Assembly: GCF_030867145.1 (NCBI RefSeq) | Contig: NC_134414.1 | Coordinates: 18,060,518-18,124,517 of the forward strand | Direction: 5' to 3' | DNA length: 64,000 nt | Source: Opisthocomus hoazin | Lineage: Eukaryota > Chordata > Aves > Opisthocomiformes > Opisthocomidae | In this document: in pieces, positions 47,482 through 59,678 of the stretch | Layout of the letters: each line of letters begins with the position of its first letter | Position numbering within the stretch: position 1 is the first letter of the stretch | Notes under the pieces: model-generated | The model's input: the letters and a program-made list of their open reading frames with translations, nothing else | What the model was told of the DNA's origin: nothing | The model's database searches: none | Translations under genes and position numbers: made by a program

Positions 47482-47637
47482 TCACTTTTTGTGAAAGAGA
47501 AGAGGTTTCACCATCCCTGCCAGAATCTTGGGTAGCTGGGCAGCAATCACCTCTGACATCATCTCGGGGAATTCAACACTCAGTGCACGGGACTGGAGAA
47601 ATGTATTCAGACAGAAGAGATGGAGCTGTTTCACTAG
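47482..47637 (-). CDS. PGR: PGR last coding exon (exon 8), end of ligand-binding domain with AF-2
   Basis: After the acceptor AAATCCAG (minus strand) it reads in phase 0: [20 protein letters not shown], then [18 protein letters not shown] and VKPLLFHKK, stop TGA. It holds helices 11 and 12. The Thr of CLNTF corresponds to human PR Thr894, which contacts the steroid; [13 protein letters not shown] is the AF-2 helix 12 region that recruits LxxLL coactivators; the short tail after it is typical of PR. 51 codons plus stop. Confidence 0.97.
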   Translation of the reverse strand, partial: LVKQLHLFCLNTFLQSRALSVEFPEMMSEVIAAQLPKILAGMVKPLLFHKK

Positions 47638-49476
47638 CTGGATTTAATAAAATACAAACATGATAAATCAGGCTAACAGCAATGCAGCCAGATAAACATG
47701 CTGTCAATCACTTATCTCACACATCCATCAGCTGACATCATTATATACCTTCCTCTGCCATTCCTTGAATCAATAATGTGGGTACTTGTCATTCCCTGTT
47801 AAAATATCCTCCCATGGCAAAAAGACATAAATGTAGCTAAATGGTAGGTCATGCAAAAACAGTGCCTCATATTATAAAGTGTTCTCATCCTCCCTCATGG
47901 CATGCACCAGGAACAATGGCAATTACTAAACAAGTATTCAATCTTTCATTTTATCCTCACGTTCAACACACGTCTCCGTGCCTTGTTTACCACATGCTAT
48001 ACAAACACTGCTCCGAGGGACAGCATTTACTATTTCCTTGTGAGCTTTTCCATAGTTCTGGTTACGATCATATCTGGGTATGCTGCAAACATTAAACTCC
48101 ATAGTCCCTCGAAAGCAACTCCTCAATATATGTGACTATTTCACTACTTCTACCTTCTCTGAGAAGTTCCAATTTTACAGATTTTTTTCTTTAAGACTTG
48201 TGACCTTTATGCTATCAAATGTCATACTAGTTCTGCTACTCTTGACTTTAACAACACGCGCACTCTCCAGTGTGACTGTCTTCCTTTTCCTTCCATCTCC
48301 CATCACTTCATCAGCCTGAGCTGAAACAGGGACTTGAATGAAGATACTCTATGGACCAAACACTACCCTAACCATCACTTTGCCAGGTATTTTGCAGCAA
48401 GCCTCACTCACTCACTGCCACTAAGGCTGTTTTACTTCAAGTATTTGAAATTAAAAGATTGACTCTACAGCCCAGCACTCAAAAGAGTTTTCCCCTAGAT
48501 GCTGTGACACTCAGATTGCAAATTATTACTACAGGTAAGGCAGGAAGACCTTTTATCCCAAGCAAGATTGATCCAAACAGGTTCCCTGAGCACAGGGCTA
48601 CCGTGAGTAGCACTGGCCAGGACTTGTGTTTGCAAGTAAAAGGTGACTGACTGAACTCCAGGGGAGGGTTTAACACCAACAGCCCCAAGTGATGACTGCA
48701 GTCTGACTACCAGTAAATACTTCAAGCTAAGCTCCATATCCTCCGTCCAGAATTTTCTATTGTCTACCTTCACCTGTGAGGATGCTTTTTGTACTTGTCT
48801 CATTCTCCTTTTGCTGGTATCTGAGATGATGTAATAGCTAAATGGTGAATGTAAGTTCTGCGGATAGCAGAAGCTGATGGAGAGGTTTGTGCAGTGGATC
48901 AAAAGACTCCAGACCACCTGGTGAGCCACGTAATTATCAATATTGTTACCTCTCAACTCCCGTAAACCGAACCCTCAAAGGTTTTTTTTTTTCCCCCATC
49001 AGAAGGGAGGATTAGTGACAATGAAAGGTTTTAGATGAATAAATTAATTTATTCATGAACAATTAAAATAAAATGCAGATTTGCTGAGTGCATAAGAATA
49101 CAGACATGCAAAGAACCCATCCCTCCCTGAACTGCCTGCGAGCTCCTCACAACCAACACTGAACTCAGACGCACCCTTCCTAAACAATCTTAGTGCCACT
49201 TCCCCAGCGCTTGCTAAAACTGTCAGGTATGGCCCTGTGACACTGCTTTTTGCCTCTCTTGCAGAGATACACAAGGCATTACAAAACAATATTCATGTAG
49301 GCAAAGGTTTATACACAATGTCATTCCTCGGTTTTAAGCCAACAGGATACGTGCTGAATTCTCAGAGATGTGGAAAGGATTCAGCTGCATCTTTTAAGAC
49401 ACTCATGAATGTCTATGATATCAAAGATGACTCGATTCCCAAATATAAACAGATACTGAAAAAACGCCATAGAATA

Positions 49477-49595
49477 GACCCGCCTGGACAAGATCCTGTG
49501 CAGCCTACTGTAGGTGACCCTGCTTCGGCAGGGGGGTTGGACTAGATGACCCACAGAGGTCCCTTCCAACCCCTACTATTCTGTGATTCTGTGAA
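49477..49595 (+). mobile_element. Short CR1 3' fragment
   Basis: About 120 bases: GCCTGGACAAGATCCTGTGC, GTAGGTGACCCTGCTTCGG, GGTTGGACTAGATGACCC and the tail ATTCTGTGATTCTGTGA. This is the same 3' end as the larger CR1 copies in this window, in plus orientation (antisense to PGR) and little diverged, so it is probably young. Confidence 0.92.
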
Positions 49596-49830
49596 TTAAG
49601 GTTGCCAAGCCAATCTTGACTGTCTTTCTCTAATTCTTAGTAGCCTGATTCTGCACCTTGAATTGCCTATCCTTTGCATTTTTGAAATATTTCCATGAAC
49701 CTGTATACACACGCACACACACATACACGCCGCCCCCTACCCAAAACCATAACTGTACTAGTTATGCTACAGAAATAATGAAACAAAATGGTAGCATTCA
49801 AATCATGGTTCTCAAATACTTAAAACTTGT

Positions 49831-49915
49831 ATACCATATAATATATATACACTATATAATATAATATACATTATATTATATATATATATATTATATTATA
49901 ATATAATATAATATA
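49831..49915. repeat. AT microsatellite, self-complementary
   Basis: Irregular ATATAATATA/TATATTATAT units over about 85 bases, almost free of G and C. It can fold on itself in many registers. The second CR1 fragment begins directly at its right edge. Confidence 0.85.
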
Positions 49916-50045
49916 CAAGGCCAGATTGGATGGGGCTTTGAGCAACCTGGTCTAGTGGAAGATGTTGCTGCCCATGGCAGGGGGGTTGGAACCAGGTGAT
50001 CTATAAGGTCCCTTCCAACCCAAACCATTCTAGGATTCTGTGATT
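49916..50045 (+). mobile_element. CR1 3' fragment, different subfamily
   Basis: About 130 bases: AGGCCAGATTGGATGGGGCT, TTGAGCAACCTGGTCTAGTG, GGTTGGAACCAGGTGATCTA, CTTCCAACCCAAACCATTCT and the end GGATTCTGTGATT. This 3' sequence is of the avian CR1 subfamily with the 'GGCCAGGTTGGATGGGGC' segment, unlike the other copies here. Plus orientation. Confidence 0.88.
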
Positions 50046-50196
50046 TGATGATATTGATGCTGAATATATAGCTAAATGTAGGGGGTTTTCTTTTGTTGTT
50101 TAGAAATGCTGACTAGCCACTTTACACAAAACTACTTTTAAGAAATACTACTTCCTTCTTACATAAAAAGCAAAACATATTAACAAGTAAACTTAC

Positions 50197-50354
50197 GTCA
50201 TGCATGGAATCCATCAGTTTTGTAAGTTGATAGAAACGTTGTGAGTTGGCCACAACACCTTTCTGGCGCAAACCAATTGCCTTCACCAGTTCTCTAATGT
50301 AACTCGTTCTCATCTCATCAAATTGGCTTTGACTTCTTAGACCTTCCAAAGGAA
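50197..50354 (-). CDS. PGR: PGR exon 7, ligand-binding domain
   Basis: 158 bases, the length I recall for the human exon. The acceptor TTTTTAG is followed by two bases completing Ile, then [39 protein letters not shown] and [13 protein letters not shown] in phase 0 before GTAAGT. It forms helices 9 to 10; the helix 10 region ([14 protein letters not shown]) lies at the receptor dimer surface of many nuclear receptors. Confidence 0.97.
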
Positions 50355-53300
50355 CTAAAAAGAAAGTAACACTTGTGTTGGAATTTATTCTGAAGGCAAT
50401 CAGAGAAACTTAAAGTACAGGAACAATTTATAGTATTTCACACTGTGCAGTGCGATTCATTATTCTACGCCAGGTATTTCTTCTCATTCAACAGTTACTC
50501 CAGAAATCATGATACAACTAGTTAAAAGGATATACCAGCAACAATCAGTCAATTGTGCTAACTGCTGATGTTTAGAAATAGCCTTAAGCTTCGGCTACAC
50601 CTGTCTGCTGAAAAGAAGATGGCCAAAAGAAGCACTCCTGTCCTTGAGGAAACATGTTATGGACTGGCTTATTTTTACACTGCTGAGGGCCAGCCCTCTT
50701 CATAGCAGACAGATGTTAGAGAGATCTAGCTGGAGTGCTTAAAAATGAAGACAAGGAATGAACCAGCAACTCTTAAGAGCGTAGACAGCAAAGCATCCAG
50801 GGCTCAGGCCTCCTGTTTGGACCTCCTTCACTCAACAGAACAGTCGCACTATCAGAGTCTTAAATGTGAACAGCTTTTAGAGAAATTATCAAGGAGGAGC
50901 AAATGGTTCAACTCATTCTTCTCTTAATGCTCAGCCATGAGGACCAAAATGAGGACACGGAGACAACACTGAGTAATGAACCTGTTAGTGACTGCTAGTG
51001 GTGAGACCATATTTGATCACTGATGATAAGTGTTGGTAGCATTGTAGGGAAACAGGTGTAACCTCTACTTTCCTTGATATGGCAGATTGTAATACACAAG
51101 TCTTACAATTTATGTTGTCAAAGGCAACTAAGAAATTAAAAACTTGAAGAAATAAAACTTGGAAAAGTATTTCCATCTGGCAATCAAATCTAAATCCTTG
51201 CTTCACTGTAATAATCATACATAAAAACATAGTCTTACTTAAAACATACTGTTTTTGAAAGAACTGTTAAATTTCTTCCCCTTTCCTTTCTCTCTTAGCA
51301 ATGACTTTTCACACTGCAATGTCACTTTTAACATTTATAACACCGTATCTAATAATAGTCCAGCTTTTAGGGATGCCATGTTAGGTTTCTTTTGGCAGCT
51401 GCTGGAGATGAAATGCTGGACGAGCTGGACCTTTGGTTTGACTCAGTATGGCCTCTCAAGTCCAGACAGACAAAGGAGGTATCTGAAAGTGTGCCTGCCA
51501 CATCTGCGTCGAGGGTCTGAACAGAAGGGAAGAGTTCTGTTTTGTGGAGAATGCAATGTGCTTAGGAGTAATACAGGCAGGGATATTCACAACGGGAAAA
51601 AGTTATGTCATGGAAGAAACCTAGCTTAATTTTCAAAGCCTGGATGTTTCTGGGTATGTCTAACAGCAGAATTACAGACAGCTACATTCTGATGGAATTT
51701 AGGGTTAGGTGGACGCTGTCTTTGACCTACATCTCTAAAACAGCAGTTAAGTCCTTACATTTCCCTTGTGAATTGAGTTAAATGATCTCTTCCAGCAACA
51801 CATGGCCTGTTTCCCAGAATTCTGCAAAAGCACAGTCACACTCCCATCTAATCACAAAAAGTTTCACTAAGCTATTTATTTGAGTGAAGAATTACAATGT
51901 CTTACATGCACAAATGCAATTTAAACACAGGTAGCTCAAAAGCTCCTTCCACCTGAACATATTTAAAGAACGCGGATGCTTTTATTCAGTGGCAAGCACC
52001 CAGCCAGCACCTTATGCAACAAGATTTTGCAATTCCTCTAAATCAAAAGTCTGGAAAATGTTAGAGCTAGAACTGAACTTGCTATACGCTTATTTCTCTC
52101 TATTTTGGCACAGCTCTACTTTCTTAAATCATAGTCTTTATGAACTATTCATAGTATTCGTTCCTAGATGTTTGTGCCCTCTGCAAGATGAAGCCCTATT
52201 TAAAACTTTTGGGGCACTACTACAACACAGCATATTACATATAGTAAATAAAGACCTGTAAAATGGAAGCAATTGGAGAAAATAAAAATGTTGGTCCACT
52301 TTTTGCATAGACTAATTCTGCTTTCAAGGCACCTTTAAAACTGTCACAGAAACAATACAGAGAAAACATCTAAACCACAGCAAACTCAATAGAAAAACCA
52401 TAAAATCAAAAATAATGTTACAGCTTAGGCTGGGGTTTCCATTCAGAATTAGAAAAGTATTGAGACCGACATTTAGTTATGTTTAATACAAATTACTGTT
52501 TCTTCAAAATTATATAAGAAGTAAAAACCAGTTCATCTAAATAACAAATCAAACAGAAGACAGAATGAGAGACTAAAAGTTCAGACGTGATTTACTGTTC
52601 GTATATGAAAGTTTGAAATGGCCATACATTCACATTTGCAGAGGACTAAGATGAATATCATGACCAAAATAAAAGCAGTCTTAAAAAACACTTTATATAG
52701 CAACAATGAGATTATACGTTTTTTTGAAAACAGTTTTGTGGAATTGTATTTATACAGTACCAAACGTTTACTAATTGTCTCAGCAACAACGGTTAGGTGT
52801 GTTCCTTTTCTCAAAGATCTGACAAATTGTTTTTTCCTATAAGACAATAAGTGCAGGAGAGAACAAAAAGCAAAACTCATCAGCGATACTTTTTTTTTAA
52901 CTCATTTCTTGCATATAAACAAACACATCAACTTAAAAACGAGATTCTGAGGGCAATGCAGTTAATAAAGAATGGCAGCATGATGAATACCGTTAAACTG
53001 ATGCACTCATAAATGAGAGGGATTGGACTATTGCAACTTTTTTTTTAATTTGATTTGAACTTTGTGGGACAGAAATGGAGAGCTGGAATATCACAAAGGT
53101 ATCTAAATTTCACTGAAATTTAAAACTTCTCTCTAAGGTTCAGCTAGGTAATAGAGTTCATTTTGTGATGAAAAGAAGGTGGAAAATATTTAAAAGAGCA
53201 ATACATTCAAATTTCAACAAAGCAACTGGAGTTATATCAGAGAGGTATTTTTTGTCCACATTATTTTTATTGCTTTCACAGTGTGTATGGTATTTTGCTA

Positions 53301-54364
53301 TTATTTTAGTAATTATTATGTTCATATGAGCTAAACTTAATCTTTACTGCTTATGCTCTGCTGAGACCAAGGTTTTTTTAAGCATCGGCTTATGCAAATA
53401 CCAGCCACGTACAGCTTAAGAGGGAATAAATTTTAGTTCCTTATCTTTTACTGAAACTTTGTACAACCAACAAGGAGGTTATGCAGGATTTGCAGATCTC
53501 TCCTCCAACTCCATAAGTGTATAGAGAAACATCTTCAACATTCTTCCAATTATATTTCTTGGAGGTGCTTCTTCTCATTTCTAGTAGCACCTGCACCATT
53601 TTATAACTTTCTATTTATGAATTCATAACTAACAACTATGGCCTCAGTAGATGTACTAGTATTTTAGAAAATATTTAGTATTTTAGAAAAGGTTTTGGAA
53701 GATAACTTCATCAACTACCACATTTCCCATTTAAAGTGGAATGCGGCTGCATGCTGGATTCTTTAAAAGATGTGTATGATTAAAACTGACCACGGACTTT
53801 GTTCCAGAGAAACACACCAAAGAAAAACATTTCCATTTGTTTATATCTGTGCTAAACTTGACTTATTTATAACTATAAAAATTTGAATAAATGTTAGCAT
53901 TGTTTGCCATGTCCACCTCCCTAATTCCTTTAAGTAAGCACGCCCTAAGTTCTTGGCCAAGTAAAAGCCCTTAGCCCTGATCATTTATTAAATATTTTTT
54001 AATATACTTCTAATACTTGTAAGGTTTGGGGTTTTTTTTATCTGTGTAGAGACATTTAAGCTGAAGAGGTTCCAGGCAGAAATACTGCACATTTGATTTG
54101 AAATGTGTAGTACAGTATAGCTATATATCAAAAGGGATCCAACATTTCCCCAGTGCCTTTATGGAGAATAAAACCAACAATGAATCATAAATTATTTCTT
54201 CCTTATAAACACTAGAAAAAATATTTTTAGGTCTTGGAATACTAACATTCCCCCTAAAGAAGTTTCCATTTGTTAAGCCAGACAGCTTAGCAATTGTCAA
54301 ATTAAACAACATGGTTCAAAACTTTTTTACTAGTGATATGTTACAAAGAAATAAAAGAACCTAC
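50355..54364 (-). other. PGR intron 6
   Basis: 4.0-kb intron. It contains an old CR1 3'-end remnant at about 51,398-51,452; otherwise AT-rich and unrecognised. Confidence 0.85.
51398..51452 (+). mobile_element. Ancient CR1-type LINE 3'-end remnant
   Basis: The stretch GAGCTGGACCTTTGGTTTGA followed by CTCAGTATGGC matches the 3' end found in old amniote CR1 families (CTAGATGGACCTTTGGTCTGA ... CAGTATGGC). It is short and diverged, so family assignment is tentative. Confidence 0.65.
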
Positions 54365-54495
54365 TTGTGTTGAGAAGTAACAGGGCTTTCATACATAGGA
54401 ACTCTTCTTGGCTAACTTGAAGTCTGACAAATTCCTGTGGGAGTTGCCACATAGACAGACACAGGGAATAGAACGACGATTCTTTCATCCTCTGT
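54365..54495 (-). CDS. PGR: PGR exon 6, ligand-binding domain
   Basis: 131 bases. The first base completes Glu, then [39 protein letters not shown] and LLNT, ending one base into Ile before the donor GTAGGT. It forms helices 6-8 ([21 protein letters not shown]). The acceptor is TGTAAG; a second AG four bases later would break the frame, so the first is used. Confidence 0.96.
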
Positions 54496-57141
54496 CTTAC
54501 ACCCAGAAAAGGTAAAAAAAATTAAAAAACATGAAAATAAAGAAAAGGAATGGCTTCCATACTAATTGAAGGAACTGACTTGTTAGCAGCTTAATTATCA
54601 CATTACAGAAACTAAAGAAAAAGGTTATACACATAAACAATTTGCTGACTTTTTTCACCTACACAAGTTTTTTTAATCGTAATGAATGTGCTGTTATTTT
54701 GGACGTTTAATCTGTTACTGCTGCCTAGAAAAAAAATCCTGGAGACTATCAAAGCTGAATGCTAACCACCAAAAAAAGAAGTGGTTTTATTAATTAAAAG
54801 CACCCTAATAATTAATGTGAAGTGCTTTGCTTTTCTTTAGAAGTGTTAGATTTTTACATTCTCTGAAAAGATTTCAAAGCATAAAACTGAAGATAAACCT
54901 GAAAGTTTATAGAAAACTCGTTCTTAGGTTTTGCAAAAATATCTGCATCAAAATATTTTGTTGCAAGTCTGATATTGTGCTGTTAACAGCAACGATATTA
55001 TTGTGTAGCGTTTTATGGCATTGAAGAAACAGTTAAAATGTTAAATGTAAATATATACAAAAAGTATTTAAGTAAACTTAGATATCAATACAGCCTATCT
55101 AAACTCCTGCAGAAGTAAATAGGACAAATCACACAGGGAAATATATAAAACTGTTTCATTTTTTGCAGCACTTCCATCTTACTTTTCTCTTTGAGATTCT
55201 GGTATATTGGGTGTCATTCCCAAGCAGCACCACAACTCAGTTCACTAAACGACAGATTGGCTGTGAAACAATCTTTGGATTGTGGTTTCATGGTCATTTG
55301 GAAACAACTCAAGTGTGCACTGCCCCTGTAGAAGGAATTTCCGTTATCTCTCCACCTCTCGGTGTGCGCTCCTGCTGTCCTGGCATTACTGCCTGCATGG
55401 CCACGTGGTGAGTCAGATCAGCGACCACCTCCATCTGCTAGCTAATGGCTTTTTCTGGGGCATTTCTCAAGCATATAATTTCCTTATCTGTTTGACAGCG
55501 CAGCCAGATAGTGTTTGATCCAGCTTAAGTGAAATCATGGGTATGCATGCCCAGGGCAGGGAGGCAGGAGCTGATTTTTTTGGCTGTGTTCAGCACTTTA
55601 CCTTTGCTTAAAGTGATCACGAAAGCACGATCTTAAACACTATCGTAGACAAGGGAGCTGCTCACATTTCACTGATCTAAAAGCTAACTTACTTCCCAAT
55701 AAATAGTTGCAACTATAATTCAGTGTGCCAGCTACTTTTCATGTCTCTTTCTTTGTTATGTTTCTAATATGACCCTGATGAGATGTTCTACAACCAAGAG
55801 AAGAGTATACTGTCAGTCCACCCCTGTCTCAACGTAGATTGTCTCGAGCTGCAAACAAGAAACTGTCCCTGAGGAAGTATAATCAGGGTTTATAAATGTC
55901 AACCCTAATCTTGAAGAAAGTCTTCTTCACAAGGTGGCAGCGGTGGTCCGCATGCAGGGTAATAGCCCAAGACATGACATTACTCCTAAAACCGTCTCAC
56001 TCTGTGTTTCTTCTGAATGTAACTATGATATCACAGACTATGCTGGGACAGAATACAGTCAGACGTTCTCTGAATCTCATCCCTTCAAAGTATTTCAATT
56101 TGTATAGCATAATTAATACGCTTGAGAGAGGAAAGAATTCATTACTCTCTAACCTCACAGTGATTTACAGCCATCTGGAAGATAAAAGGTCAAGAGCTAC
56201 AGGGCCAGTTCCACTGAATATTTTCTATAAAGAACTTCACTAGCAAGAACGTGCATGTCTCTAGATTTTAAATTCACGTGTCTAGATCTTCTGCAAATCC
56301 ACCTCTTAATCCTTAAGCAGATAAGTCTTACAAGAAAACCTGTTTAAATTTCATCTCATCTCATAGTAGTTCTTTAGGATTTTGAGAAAAACTAGCTAAC
56401 AAATATGAACTAAGGAAAAATAAATAGGGAGATTAAATTATGTTTTATTGTTCCTGGAAACAACCCATGTATTATAACCAAAGTTACTAGAATTACAGCT
56501 TTGATAATATTACTTTGCAGAGCTGAAAAACTGTCAAAGACTGAAATGAAGATTATCTGAATTCACCAGCATAGTGAAGAAAAATCTAAGCCAACAATCC
56601 CCCTCCCCTCCAACCAGAGAAGAGCAGTCTCACATATTTTATCCTTGATATTAAAATTCCTTCTTGGCAAATTATTACAATTTTCTAACAATAAATGTAC
56701 CTCAAAAAACATAGAATTTTGACAGAAAGTGTTAGAAATCAGTATTTTGGACTATATACAAACTATTTGCAAAACCACTCAAAAAACAATGACCAAAGAA
56801 AATCCTACTTTGTTGCATTTATTAAACATTAACTCATATCTTATTCAGATGAATTCAGGTAAATCTTCTGACAGCATCATTATTTTTAATTATTATTTTT
56901 CTCTTAGATAATTAATATTTGAACTCCATTTATTTGGCGATGTCAACAGAATATATGGGATTCCTAACAAACCCTTCCCAAAGTCACTGAACTTTAATAT
57001 GATCAGAGGACTTTCCTCTGCTGTTAATTTTGACACAGAACAAGTAATGAATGAAATCTTGGCCTCAATGAAGTCACATTCTCATTGACACAAACAAGTT
57101 CAAAATGTCATTCATATTATGCAACAGCAAAGTCTACTTAC
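54496..57141 (-). other. PGR intron 5, no recognised element
   Basis: 2.6-kb GT-AG intron, AT-rich. I recognise no repeat or RNA gene in it. Confidence 0.85.
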
Positions 57142-57286
57142 TCATTTAGAATCAGATCTGGTGCAAAATATAACATCTGACCACTGACATGTTTGTACGA
57201 TCTCCATCCCAGTGCAAAAACCATTAGACTCATCCAGGAATACTGGATGAGGGTTATCTGATCATCAATATGTAAATTCCGAAATC
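57142..57286 (-). CDS. PGR: PGR exon 5, ligand-binding domain core
   Basis: 145 bases. The acceptor TTTCCAG is followed by two bases completing Gly, then [39 protein letters not shown] and FAPDLILNE, ending two bases into Glu before GTAAGT. The 'F.NL...DQ..L.Q..W' pattern is the nuclear-receptor signature (helices 3-4). The Arg of LGWRSYK corresponds to human PR Arg766, which contacts the 3-keto group of progesterone. Confidence 0.97.
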
Positions 57287-57687
57287 CTGGAAATGAAATC
57301 AAAAGTTAAAATACTTTATAAGTCTCATTTAGACAACAGCTGAGTAGGTGTTCTGAGATTACAACTTCAAGCTGTAAAACTGAGAACACCTACAAAGACA
57401 AGTGCTTTGGGGGATGCAGCTCTCAGCAGTTTGTGAAGTTTGTATAATAACTGGCTATCTCACTTCGATAGTTAACCTCTTGTCTTTTTGTTCTGATCCA
57501 ATAGTTTGAAATGATCAAACCAAAATTCACTCAGCAGCCAGACGTGACTATTTCTGCAAACAGGAACGCATCTGATTTTCCTTTGGTAAAAATATAACAG
57601 TTTGTAACACAATCATGGCAACCAACTCTTATTTAATACAGATAGCTTGGACTTCGGTGTTCTTAACAAGAGATACAGTTTTAATAC

Positions 57688-58376
57688 AGTCCTGGTTTCG
57701 GCTGGGATAGAGTTAATCTTCCTCTCAGTAGCTGCTGGTTTTGGATTTAGTAGGAGAAGAATGTTGATAACACTGTTTTCAGTGGTTGCTATGAAATCAA
57801 GGACTTCCCAGTTTCTCATATGCAGCTGATGAGCAGGTGTGCAGGAGCTGGGAGGGAGCACAGACAGACAGATAGCCAGGCTGGCCAACGGAAATATTCC
57901 ATAGCATAGATGTCATGCTCACTTTTGGAATGGGGGTTGGCTGGGGGCGTGGAGTTTTCCTGCTCTTCTCTTTCCAATGAGTCTGAATGTCTGGTATGAG
58001 AGTTCAAACTTCTCCAGGAGTTCAGGGTTTTTTTGAGAGTTTGAGAAATTCTCAAAAATTTGCAAGCTTGATGTTTCGCAGTCACTGCTCAGGAACTGAC
58101 TGCAAATCAGTCATCAGGTGGTGAGAAAAATTGTATATAGTTTGTTTTGCATAGTCAATTATTATAATTGTTATTATCATTACTATTATTACTATTATTA
58201 GTATTATTAGTAGTATTAGTATTTCCTTTATGGTCTTACTAAAAAATTGTCTTAATCTCAACCCACAAGTTCTCCCTTTTGTCCATTTCACTTCATTATC
58301 CTGCTGGGGAGAAGGGGAGGGATGAGCAAGCGGCTGTCTAGTGCATAGTTGCTGGCTGCCGCGTTAAAATATGACA
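57688..58376 (+). mobile_element. Solo LTR, ERVL-type, same family as 19,341-19,926
   Basis: It starts AGTCCTGGTTTCGGCTGGG (the family normally starts TGTCCTGG) and ends GCGTTAAAATATGACA. It shares the GGGATAGAGTTAAT, TTTTGGATTTAGTA, AATGTTGATAACA and TTGTCTTAATCTCAACCC blocks with the LTR near 19.3 kb read on its - strand. Flanking bases AATAC (57,683-57,687) and AAAAC (58,377-58,381) differ at one position and may be a decayed 5-bp target duplication. It carries an ATT-type triplet expansion at about 58,157-58,215. More diverged, so probably older. Antisense to PGR. Confidence 0.82.
58157..58215. repeat. ATT/ACT triplet microsatellite inside LTR
   Basis: Irregular ATT, ACT and AGT triplets (ATTACTATTATTACTATTAT and so on) over about 60 bases within the LTR. 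The other copy of this LTR has an ordinary unexpanded T/A-rich stretch at the equivalent place, so the expansion happened after insertion. Confidence 0.75.
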
Positions 58377-59375
58377 AAAACAATAAACATCCACATACGA
58401 ATATCTTTCTTGCATTTAACTAAAGATAAGAGTATTCAGTTGTGTGTTTGACTTTGGTAACTTCAAAGATTGCTATGAAGTATCTGCGTCAATGTAACAG
58501 CCTCCTGCCACTGAAAGCGGTGGTCCTGTTCCTCATCACCCCCGGTTCTGTTACCTCCTCCAAGCAAGCTCTGGCATTCATGCCACCCCTCAAGTGAACT
58601 GGTTCAGCTCATGGAGCCATCCAAAAACTAAAGAGGGGGGAAAAAAACGGGTTGTTTTCTTCTCACTTAATGAGATGAATCAGTTCAGCAAAGAGGTCTG
58701 ACAAGCGCAAGCTAGAATGGAGAGGAGCAGTGATGGGGACTACTCTTTCCTGCAGCAGTGAAGTGTCAAACTGAGCTCGCATGAAACCGTATGTCCAGGC
58801 TTTCTGCTCAATATACTGATCTTTATATATCCCAGGATCAGGCCCCTATGACCATACAGTGCATGTACATACGTAACATGGATTTTTTTTGGAACCCAGT
58901 CTTGGATCTTCATAAATTCAGTTATTTATCATTACCAATCTATTTGTGAGCTGCTTAGTCCTAACTGGTACTCTTTATTACAATTTTTCTCTGTTGCTTT
59001 CACAAATTCATCTTAATAAGAATAAAAATTAAGACTATGCCAAAATATAAATGTTTTTTTCATACCAAAAGAATTAATAATAAGAGTAGGAGGGGTTAGG
59101 GTTGAAAGGCTGCTGTGATGATCACACACAGGAACTCTCTGGGTTTCTGTTGGTTTTTGAAGTGAGTCTAAACATTTAGATGCATTCCTTTAAGAGTGCC
59201 CTCCTATTAAAATGTATTTGATTGGTGCATATATTATCTGATGAAGTGGAAGGTGAATAATTTTAGAATTTGTTAAGAATTAATTAACAGGTAAACAGTA
59301 ATATTCTCTTTTGACTGCTCGTCCTATGACATATTTGCTTAACTAGAATTCACTACATATAAGAAGTGCTATTAC

Positions 59376-59678
59376 CTGGTAGCAATTTAGACCACTTGAC
59401 TACACAAAGAAGTTGCCTCTCACAAAGATGATTTAGACTGGTCAACAAGGAACTTGGTGTTTCGGGTTTTGTATTGTCATAACCAGCATAGACAACTTCT
59501 GGCTCAATGCCTCGTAGAACACTCATCATTGGGGGAACAAACTGTACTTCTTGATTTGGAGAAAAGGACAGCCTTTGGGTTAGAGCTTGGCTTTCATCTT
59601 GAAGGGTTGCTGGCTGCTGGAGTGCAACATCTAATGTTCTCACAACCTTAATTTTGTTAAACTTTTTAAATTTTCGAC
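59376..59678 (-). CDS. PGR: PGR exon 4, hinge and start of ligand-binding domain
   Basis: 303 bases (human 306, from memory). After TTTTTCAG two bases complete Gly, then [20 protein letters not shown] (basic hinge, nuclear localisation), [40 protein letters not shown] and [20 protein letters not shown], ending one base into Gly before GTAATA. In LNHLCERQ the Asn and Gln match human Asn719 and Gln725 of the steroid pocket, and Cys (codon at 59,424-59,422) replaces Gly722. Confidence 0.97.

Larger units (their letters stand above)
47638..50196 (-). other. PGR intron 7 with two CR1 3' ends and AT microsatellite
   Basis: 2.6-kb intron (minus-strand donor GTAAGT, acceptor ATCCAG). It contains CR1 fragments at 49,477-49,595 and 49,916-50,045, a CA-rich run (about 49,705-49,730) and a long AT tract between the two. 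The rest is unrecognised. Confidence 0.85.
57287..59375 (-). other. PGR intron 4 with a solo LTR
   Basis: 2.1-kb intron holding the LTR at 57,688-58,376. The rest is unrecognised. Confidence 0.85.

Noticed and set aside
49237..49545. Plus-strand open frame of 102 codons near 49.3 kb
   Set aside because: Its last third is the CR1 fragment starting at 49,477 and the rest is intronic sequence with no similarity I recognise.
47482..59678. Identification of the right gene as NR3C1 or NR3C2
   Set aside because: My first reading was glucocorticoid receptor. The segments [33 protein letters not shown] and [12 protein letters not shown] are those of the progesterone receptor, and the glucocorticoid and mineralocorticoid receptors differ at many of these positions.
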